A stretch of DNA of 64,000 bases from positions 1 through 64,000 of the forward strand of contig JBCBHO010000002.1 of the NCBI GenBank assembly GCA_038525525.1, read 5' to 3'. Source of the DNA: Shimia_B sp038525525. GTDB lineage: Bacteria > Pseudomonadota > Alphaproteobacteria > Rhodobacterales > Rhodobacteraceae. Below are positions 58,397 to 64,000 of this stretch, piece after piece. How positions within the stretch are numbered: the stretch's first letter is position 1; every line of letters begins with the position of its first letter. The notes under the pieces were generated by a model. It was given only the letters and a program-made list of their open reading frames with translations. It was not told the DNA's origin and made no database searches. Both the position numbers and the translations under genes were made by a program.

Positions 58397-59827
58397 CTAG
58401 AGCCCCTTGGCCTCGTAGGCCTTCGCGACCTTCCCGATGGAGACGAGATAGGCGGCCGTGCGAAGGTCAGGCACATCCGCCCGCGCGCGCCAAACCTCCG
58501 CCATGGACTGGTAGGCCGCGCGCATCGTGTCATCGAGGCCCGAGCGGACGAGCTCGAGCTCCCCTGCCCCGCGCAGGTACTTTCCCTTGAAGTCAGGCGA
58601 GAGCGTCCAGTTGATGGAGCTGTCGCGGCTGATGCGCTCGAGCTCATCGACGATGAGCTGGTGGCGCTGCTCTTCCTGGCGCCGCTGCATCCGCCCAAAG
58701 CGGATGTGGGAGAGGTTCTTCACCCATTCGAAATAGGACACCGTCACGCCCCCCGCATTGGCGTACATATCCGGGATGATCACCGTGCCTTTGGCGCGCA
58801 GGATCTCGTCGGCACCGGCGGTGACGGGGCCGTTCGCGGCCTCGATGATGAGCGGCGCCTTCACGCGGGAGGCGTTGTCCCGGTGGATCACGCCCTCGAG
58901 CGCGGCGGGCACGAGGATATCACAGGCCAGCTCCAGCACGCTCGCGCCATCGGCCTCGTAGGTCCCGCCGGGAAAGCCTTTGACGCCCCCGGTCTCGCGG
59001 ATCCACGCTTGCAACGCATCCACGTCGAGCCCGTCGGCATTCGTCACCGCGCCGTCCCGCTCGATGACGGCGATGACGCGGCAGCCATCCTCCTCGCTCA
59101 GGAATTTGGCCGCGTGGTAGCCCACATTGCCGAGGCCCTGCACGATGACGGCCTTGTCGGACAGACCGCCCGACAGCCCGGCGGCGCGCACGTCCTCGGG
59201 GTGCCGGAAGAACTCCTGGAGCGCGTACTGGATGCCGCGCCCCGTGGCCTCCGTCCGGCCCTGGATACCGCCCGCGTTCACCGGCTTGCCCGTCACGCAG
59301 GCGCGGCCGTTGATGTCGGTGGTGTTCATCCGCTGGTATTGATCGGACATCCACGCCATCTCGCGCTCGCCCGTGCCCATGTCTGGCGCGGGCACGTTCT
59401 GGGCGGGATCGATGAGATCGCGCTTGATGAGCTCGTAGGCAAAGCGGCGCGTGATCCGCTCGAGCTCATCGGCGTCCCACGCGCGGGGATCAATGCAGAG
59501 CCCGCCCTTCGAGCCACCATAGGGCGCGTCTACAAGTGCGCATTTGTAGGTCATGAGGGCCGCCAGGGCCTCCACCTCGTCCTGGTTCACGGCGAGCGCG
59601 TAGCGGATCCCGCCCTTCACCGGCTCCATGTGCTCGGAATGTACCGACCGGTATCCCGTGAAGGTGTGGATCTGGCCGCGGAGTTTGACGCCGAAGCGGA
59701 CGGTGTAGGTGGAGTTGCACACGCGGATCTTTTCCTCGAGCCCGGGGGGCAGATCCATCAGCGCCACGGCCCTCGAAAACATGATGTCCACGCTTTCGCG
59801 AAAAGTCGGTTCACCTGCACGGTCCAT
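58397..59827 (-). CDS. Glutamate (Glu/Leu/Phe/Val) dehydrogenase
   Basis: A 476-residue dehydrogenase of the amino-acid dehydrogenase family. The catalytic region VDAPYGGSKGGLCIDPRAWD near residue 100 contains the active Lys, PAPDMGTGEREMAWM follows near 148, and the NAD-binding Rossmann loop VIVQGLGNVGYHAAKFL lies near 228. It interconverts glutamate and 2-oxoglutarate. The start follows GGAGG. The 276-bp gap upstream, shared with the divergent tad genes, holds GGCGCC repeats near 59850 and nothing else recognised. Confidence 0.92.
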   Translation of the reverse strand: MDRAGEPTFRESVDIMFSRAVALMDLPPGLEEKIRVCNSTYTVRFGVKLRGQIHTFTGYRSVHSEHMEPVKGGIRYALAVNQDEVEALAALMTYKCALVDAPYGGSKGGLCIDPRAWDADELERITRRFAYELIKRDLIDPAQNVPAPDMGTGEREMAWMSDQYQRMNTTDINGRACVTGKPVNAGGIQGRTEATGRGIQYALQEFFRHPEDVRAAGLSGGLSDKAVIVQGLGNVGYHAAKFLSEEDGCRVIAVIERDGAVTNADGLDVDALQAWIRETGGVKGFPGGTYEADGASVLELACDILVPAALEGVIHRDNASRVKAPLIIEAANGPVTAGADEILRAKGTVIIPDMYANAGGVTVSYFEWVKNLSHIRFGRMQRRQEEQRHQLIVDELERISRDSSINWTLSPDFKGKYLRGAGELELVRSGLDDTMRAAYQSMAEVWRARADVPDLRTAAYLVSIGKVAKAYEAKGL

Positions 59828-60103
59828 GGCAGTTCCTCCCAGAAAAACCGGCGCCTCTGCGGCGCCTTCCGGGGAGCTTAGGCGATTCTATTCACCGCGC
59901 TAGCCCTCCTCTCCGCAGCCTTCGAGCCGCCGGGCGGAAGCAACAATCCTTAACGCGCTTCATCATTGGTGAGCAGTCAGAACCGATAGAGACGCTCAAA
60001 ACCCAATTCTGGCCAAAAACCTCATTTCCGCCCAATTTCAGCCCCCTATCACAGGCAACCACGCAACCGGGACATTCCGTGCCCCAGTGTTAAAGGGTGT
60101 AAG

Positions 60104-61831
60104 ATGGGCAAGACAAAAGCCACAACGAAACGCGGTCGAATGGGCCGCGCTTACGCGTTGGCACATCGCTTTGTGCGGCGGTATCGCCGGGACGAAGACG
60201 GTACGATCGTGGTCATCGCGCTCCTCACCTTCCTGCTCATGGTGATCATGGGCGGTGTGGCGATCGATATCGCCCGGATGGAATTCGAGCGCACAAAGGT
60301 GCAGCAGACCGTCGACCGGGCGGTGCTCGCCGCGGCCAACCTCAACAGCACGCAGGATCCCAAGGAAGTGGTGGAGAGCTACTTCGAGGCCTCGGGCCTC
60401 AAGGGCAAGCTCGGCGGCGTGACCGTGCAGAACTCGCTCAACGGCAAGACCGTCTACGCGCAGGGCGACAGCGAGATCGCCACCATGTTCATGCACATGG
60501 TCGGGATCGAGAGCCTCGCTGCAGACAGCGATGGCGGCGCGCAGGAGCGCGTGACCGACGTGGAAATCTCCCTCGTGGTCGACATCTCCGGCTCCATGGG
60601 CTGGGACAATGCCGACGGCACGGAGTCGAAGCTCGACACGCTGAAAAGCGCGGCGGAGATCTTCTTCGACGAAGTCATCGCCGAGCAGACGGACGAGACC
60701 GGCATCACGGCCGTCTCCGTCATCCCCTACAACGACAAGGTGATCGCTGGCGAAGAGCTGCTGTCCTACTTCAACACCACCGACTGGCATGAAGAGACGA
60801 GCTGCCTGCGCTTCTACGATGACGACTTTCTCCAGCGCCAGCTGAGCCGCACCCTGCTCGTGGAGCGCCTGGGCTACTTCCATGCCTATGGCAACAACTA
60901 CAACCAGCCCGCGCCCGCCAATGCATGGTGCCCGGTGAAGCCGGCCCATGAGATCCTGCCGTTCCAGACCGACAAACAGACGCTCGTAAACTTCGTGAAT
61001 GCGCTCGACGATGGCGGCGGCACGGCGATCGACAACGGCGTGAAGTGGGCCGCGGCGCTCCTCGATCCCGACGCCCGCGACATCGTGAATGGCATGATCG
61101 CCAACGAGTCCGTCGACGGGATAATTCAGAACTGGCCGCGCAACTACGGCGAAGAGGACACGATGAAGGTCGTCGTGCTCATGACCGATGGTGAAAACAC
61201 GACCCAGTACGACCTCAAGCAGGACGTGAAGACACTCGATGGCTGGTCCGCCGCTCTGTCGGACGTCTACTACTCCGACGAGTGGGGTGCGTCCGAAGCC
61301 CGCGACGGCTTCCTCGTCCGCTTCCCCGACAACGAGGATGACGAGGAATGGTATCGCCCGCGCAGCTGGTGGACGACCGGGGACGACGTGCACTACCATG
61401 ACGACGATATCCCCGACGATCTCATCCGGTTGACCTACCAGCAGCTCTACCTGCGCTTCACGACGGTCGATGCCGCCAACTACCTCTATCGCTACTCGGA
61501 TCCGGGCGGCTACTGGTACTGGTCCAGCTACTACGAGCGGTACATGTGGGCCGGCGTCATCCCGCCGCAGTTCAACAAGGTCGCCTACCCCTGGGATGAC
61601 CACGACATCTACGAGGAAACCGACGAACGCCTCGAGAACATCTGCGACGCGATCAAGGACGAGGAAATCATCATCTTCTCCATCGCCTTCGAGGCCCCGC
61701 AGGCCGGCGAGGACGTCATGAAGTACTGCGCCTCGTCCACTGGACACTACTACAACGTGAACGGGACCGACCTCGAAGCGGCCTTCACCTCCATCGCCAG
61801 CCAGATCAACCATCTGAAGCTGATCCAGTGA
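60104..61831 (+). CDS. TadG-like pilus assembly protein with vWA domain
   Basis: A 575-residue protein. A short basic front precedes one membrane helix (VVIALLTFLLMVIMGGVAI, about residues 36-55), which carries the TadE/TadG pseudopilin-like motif. A von Willebrand A domain follows with MIDAS residues in LVVDISGSMGW near 160 and VVLMTDGENTT near 355. A long acidic and aromatic insertion (DDVHYHDDDIPDD and YWYWSSYYERYMW, about 425-490) interrupts the vWA fold, and the MIDAS-like end is FSIAFEAP. It anchors pili or adhesion. The start follows AAAGGGTG. It is the first of three tad genes. Confidence 0.85.
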   Translation: MGKTKATTKRGRMGRAYALAHRFVRRYRRDEDGTIVVIALLTFLLMVIMGGVAIDIARMEFERTKVQQTVDRAVLAAANLNSTQDPKEVVESYFEASGLKGKLGGVTVQNSLNGKTVYAQGDSEIATMFMHMVGIESLAADSDGGAQERVTDVEISLVVDISGSMGWDNADGTESKLDTLKSAAEIFFDEVIAEQTDETGITAVSVIPYNDKVIAGEELLSYFNTTDWHEETSCLRFYDDDFLQRQLSRTLLVERLGYFHAYGNNYNQPAPANAWCPVKPAHEILPFQTDKQTLVNFVNALDDGGGTAIDNGVKWAAALLDPDARDIVNGMIANESVDGIIQNWPRNYGEEDTMKVVVLMTDGENTTQYDLKQDVKTLDGWSAALSDVYYSDEWGASEARDGFLVRFPDNEDDEEWYRPRSWWTTGDDVHYHDDDIPDDLIRLTYQQLYLRFTTVDAANYLYRYSDPGGYWYWSSYYERYMWAGVIPPQFNKVAYPWDDHDIYEETDERLENICDAIKDEEIIIFSIAFEAPQAGEDVMKYCASSTGHYYNVNGTDLEAAFTSIASQINHLKLIQ

Positions 61832-62358
61832 TGCGCAGGCTGATCTCCAAACTTCGCCGGGGGAGGCGCGACGAAGACGGGGCGATCACGGTGGATTTCG
61901 TGATCACCTTCCCGATCTTCTTCATGTTCCTGTTCGCGTCGTTCGAGCTGAGCTTCGTGATGATGCGTCAGGTCCTGCTGGACCGCGGCGTGGAGATGGC
62001 CGTCCGCGAGGTGCGCCTGAACTCGTTCAATCCGCCCGAATATGACGAGCTCAAGCGGATGATCTGCGAAGGCGCGGGCCTGATCCCGAATTGCGACAAC
62101 GCGCTCAAGCTCGAGATGTATCGCGAGGATCCCCGCGGCACGTTGTTCCTGAAGCCGGAGCCGGACTGCATCGACAGGTCCCTGCCCGTCCAGCCCGCCT
62201 CGATCTACGAGACCGGTGGCCCCAACGAGATCATGGTCGTCACGGCCTGCGTGAAGTACATGCCGTTCTTCCCGACCGCCCGCCTTGGCGAAACCATCGT
62301 CGACGAGTTCGGTGAATACGGGCTCGTGGCGACCAACATGTACGTGACGGAGCCGTAA
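61831..62358 (+). CDS. TadE-like pseudopilin-type protein
   Basis: A 175-residue protein with a TadE motif. A short charged leader (RRGRRDEDGAITVDFVITFP) ends in the conserved Glu/Asp before a membrane helix (PIFFMFLFASFELSFVMM, residues 28-48), and a periplasmic part follows with four cysteines (around residues 77, 88, 110, 139). The ATG overlaps the upstream stop by one base (TGATG). It is processed like a prepilin in Flp/Tad systems. Confidence 0.82.
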   Translation: MRRLISKLRRGRRDEDGAITVDFVITFPIFFMFLFASFELSFVMMRQVLLDRGVEMAVREVRLNSFNPPEYDELKRMICEGAGLIPNCDNALKLEMYREDPRGTLFLKPEPDCIDRSLPVQPASIYETGGPNEIMVVTACVKYMPFFPTARLGETIVDEFGEYGLVATNMYVTEP

Positions 62359-62361
62359 CCC

Positions 62362-62970
62362 ATGGCGACGCTGATCACTTCCCTGCGCATCCGCATGCGC
62401 CTCCTCGCAGAGGCCCTCAGGAGCGACACACGCGGCAACGTCTCCATCGAGGCGATCATCCTCGTGCCGATGCTCTTCTGGGCCTACATGATGATCTATG
62501 GCGTGTTCGACGCGTACCGGAAGCAGACCGACGGTCTCCGAGTTTCCTATGCCGTGGCCGACGCGATCTCCCGCGAGGAAAACGCCATCGACCAGCAATA
62601 TCTCGACTCGATGATCACGCTCGCCGACTACATGACCAACTCGCCCTCACCGGTGACGCAGCGTGTGACGATCGTGTGCTATTCCGCGGAAAACACGGAA
62701 TATCACGTGGCGTGGTCGAAGACGTCCGGCGGCTACGTCGAAGAGCTCCCACCGCATACAAATGCGACGTTGAACCAGAGCGATCACCGCCTCCCCGAAA
62801 TCGTGGTCGGTGACCAGGTCATCCTCGTGGAGACCTTCGTGCACTACGCGCCGCTGCTCAACCTGTCGATCACGCAGAAGATGTTCGATTACTGGACGTT
62901 CACGCGGCCGCGCTTCACCAATCAGGTGAAATACGAGAACGAAGACGAGTGGGTCTGCCCGGCCGCCTGA
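62362..62970 (+). CDS. TadE-like membrane protein
   Basis: A 202-residue protein with the same layout: NVSIEAIILVPMLFWAYMMIYGVFDAYR near residues 26-55, in which the Glu before the helix is the conserved TadE position, and a periplasmic domain. It starts 3 bp after the previous gene and shares its operon. The C-terminus ends in WVCPAA, a lone cysteine. It probably acts with the TadG- and TadE-like neighbours; the rest of a tad locus is not in the window. Confidence 0.8.
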   Translation: MATLITSLRIRMRLLAEALRSDTRGNVSIEAIILVPMLFWAYMMIYGVFDAYRKQTDGLRVSYAVADAISREENAIDQQYLDSMITLADYMTNSPSPVTQRVTIVCYSAENTEYHVAWSKTSGGYVEELPPHTNATLNQSDHRLPEIVVGDQVILVETFVHYAPLLNLSITQKMFDYWTFTRPRFTNQVKYENEDEWVCPAA

Positions 62971-62976
62971 CCGCGG

Positions 62977-63450
62977 CTAGGCCTCCCGCTCGGCTATGAG
63001 CGCCTCCAAGGTCTGCGCCATGGCCTTCGCCTGGCCCGAATTGGTGATGCCCCCGATCCCCAGACGCCGCCCAATCCGCCAGTAGACGCCGGGCACGTAG
63101 GCGCGTGGCTGCGGATCGACGAGGCGGAGCAGGAAACCCTGCGACGGCTTCATGGCAAAAACCCCGCGCTCCACGCGCTCGATATCCTGCACCCGGGCGA
63201 GAACATCGCCCTCGCGTGTCGCAAGGACCTCGCGCGTGAGCTCGATCACCGTCGCCGAACTCTGAAACTGCCACCAGGCGAGCCAGCCCGTCGCAAGCCC
63301 CGCCAAGAGGAAGAGCGCGCTCAGCAGGAAGTCCGGCGCGATCAGCAGTGAGAGATAAATCAGGATCGCCGCCAGCATCCCCATGGTCATCGCTGAAAAG
63401 ATGCGCCGCCCCGGCGACGGGTGCAGTTCGACCAAAACCTCTGCGCTCAT
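62977..63450 (-). CDS. Two-helix membrane protein, PH-like domain, unknown
   Basis: A 157-residue protein with two membrane helices (about residues 20-55: FSAMTMGMLAAILIYLSLLI and the next LLSALFLLAGLATGWLAWW). A cytosolic strand-rich domain follows (VIELTREVLATREGDVLARV ... GFLLRLVDPQPRAYVPGVYW), reminiscent of bacterial PH domains. It starts inside the dehydrogenase gene (4-bp overlap). It converges on the tad genes 7 bp away. Function unknown. Confidence 0.7.
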   Translation of the reverse strand: MSAEVLVELHPSPGRRIFSAMTMGMLAAILIYLSLLIAPDFLLSALFLLAGLATGWLAWWQFQSSATVIELTREVLATREGDVLARVQDIERVERGVFAMKPSQGFLLRLVDPQPRAYVPGVYWRIGRRLGIGGITNSGQAKAMAQTLEALIAEREA

Positions 63451-64000
63451 CTCGCGACGATGACCTCGCTTCCCGCTTCTTCCGGTTCCTCATCCAGCAT
63501 CTCTGCTGGAAAACCCGGCGCGCGGATATCAAGGCCCGTGGCTTCTTCCAAGCGCTTGATGACATTGGGGCTGAATTCTCGCGGGCCGAAGCGCGCGATA
63601 CCGTCCTCGAAGATGCGGATGAGCTCCGGGTTGAGTTCCACAGGCACGCCCGCGCGATCGGCGATATCCTGGAACAGGCCGATATCCTTGGCGACGAGAT
63701 CCATGGTGAAGGAGATGTCCCTGGAGCCGTTCAGGATCACCTGGCTTTCGGTCTCGTGCACGAAGGACGTGCCGGAGGAGATGCGGATCGCCTCGTAGGC
63801 CGTGCCCAGATCCATACCCGCCCCCTTCGCCACCGCGAGGGCTTCCGCGCAACTCACGAGATTTGCCGTGGCGAGGTAGTTCGTAATCACCTTCAAGACG
63901 CTGGCTGATCCCAACGGGCCCGTATGCAGCACGCGCCGCCCCATCACCGTCAATAGCGGCAACACACGCTCGAAGGTCGGCCGCGCACAGCCCGCGAAGA
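63447..64000 (-). CDS. 3-hydroxyisobutyrate-dehydrogenase-like NAD(P)-dependent oxidoreductase (partial)
   Basis: A gene cut by the window end: at least 184 codons are visible, from the C-terminal helical domain back into the linker. It shows the family's GPLGSASVLKVITNYL (with the catalytic Lys), RISSGTSFVHETESQ, and FTMDLVAKDIGLFQDIADRAG signatures. It would oxidise 3-hydroxy acids such as 3-hydroxyisobutyrate. The N-terminal Rossmann half lies outside. It overlaps the membrane-protein gene by 4 bp. Confidence 0.85.
   Translation of the reverse strand, partial: FAGCARPTFERVLPLLTVMGRRVLHTGPLGSASVLKVITNYLATANLVSCAEALAVAKGAGMDLGTAYEAIRISSGTSFVHETESQVILNGSRDISFTMDLVAKDIGLFQDIADRAGVPVELNPELIRIFEDGIARFGPREFSPNVIKRLEEATGLDIRAPGFPAEMLDEEPEEAGSEVIVAR

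Overview
The window is 64 kb of GC-rich chromosome from an alphaproteobacterium, most likely a Rhodobacterales/Roseobacter-group marine bacterium. Support for this comes from the gene families and their order (CarD, FdxA, S4 protein and SUV3-like helicase; ribE, unknown, ribBX, ribH, nusB; soxBDAG), the tRNA-His without G-1, GANTC (CcrM-type) sites, and very compact packing with many 1-4 bp start/stop overlaps. This placement rests on recognised families, not on a database search.

Left edge (1-2711): a small accessory module. It holds a perfect CtrA-type box, a parDE toxin-antitoxin pair with repeats over the parD start, and a mob operon (short ORF, mobC, relaxase, two small genes) that ends abruptly against chromosomal genes. 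It looks like the end of an integrated mobilizable element. No integrase is visible in the window.

2726-6819 holds a membrane-anchored sulfotransferase, a tiny membrane protein, an arylsulfotransferase (ASST)-like protein and a glycosyltransferase-like protein, a possible surface-sulfation set. 6816-15063 holds a VOC protein, a large one-helix envelope protein, hppD with a divergent Lrp regulator, a Kef-type antiporter, cobT and cobS. 15087-20071 is a leftward block: carD, fdxA, an S4 RNA-binding protein, an SUV3-like RNA helicase and a TPR protein.

20136-28648 holds an SCP2 protein, a lipase-like hydrolase, an aldolase, a translationally coupled exonuclease/hydrolase/ATP-DNA-ligase set, an amidohydrolase and pepF. 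28747-33738 holds a Tat-exported Rieske-like protein with a cytochrome b561, a Gfo/Idh oxidoreductase, rpoH, an RluD-type pseudouridine synthase and a divergent small membrane protein, followed by tRNA-His. 33888-36056 holds a GNAT, mmcB, an HTH-less autoinducer-binding protein and an unannotated structured RNA of about 160 nt.

36057-46377 is the riboflavin region. nrdR-ribD sit on one side, and ribE, an unknown gene, ribBX, ribH, nusB and a hydrolase on the other. Three capsule-export genes (kpsS-like, wza/kpsD-like, kpsC-like) on the opposite strand separate them. The ribB protein carries a GTP cyclohydrolase II-like half without its zinc cysteines.

46488-57705 holds YjbQ, a small secreted protein, an SDR, a repeat-bearing disordered protein, an HlyU-like protein, rpoD, dnaG and the heterotetrameric sarcosine oxidase operon soxBDAG. 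57835-64000 holds a secreted protein with a CPWC motif, glutamate dehydrogenase, a TadG/TadE/TadE pilus set, a membrane protein and a truncated 3-hydroxyisobutyrate-dehydrogenase-like gene. Most genes are housekeeping. The most novel signals are the structured RNA, the GANTC cluster before rpoD, the relaxase without an N-terminal tyrosine, the Rieske variant, the sulfation cluster and the exonuclease-hydrolase-ligase operon.
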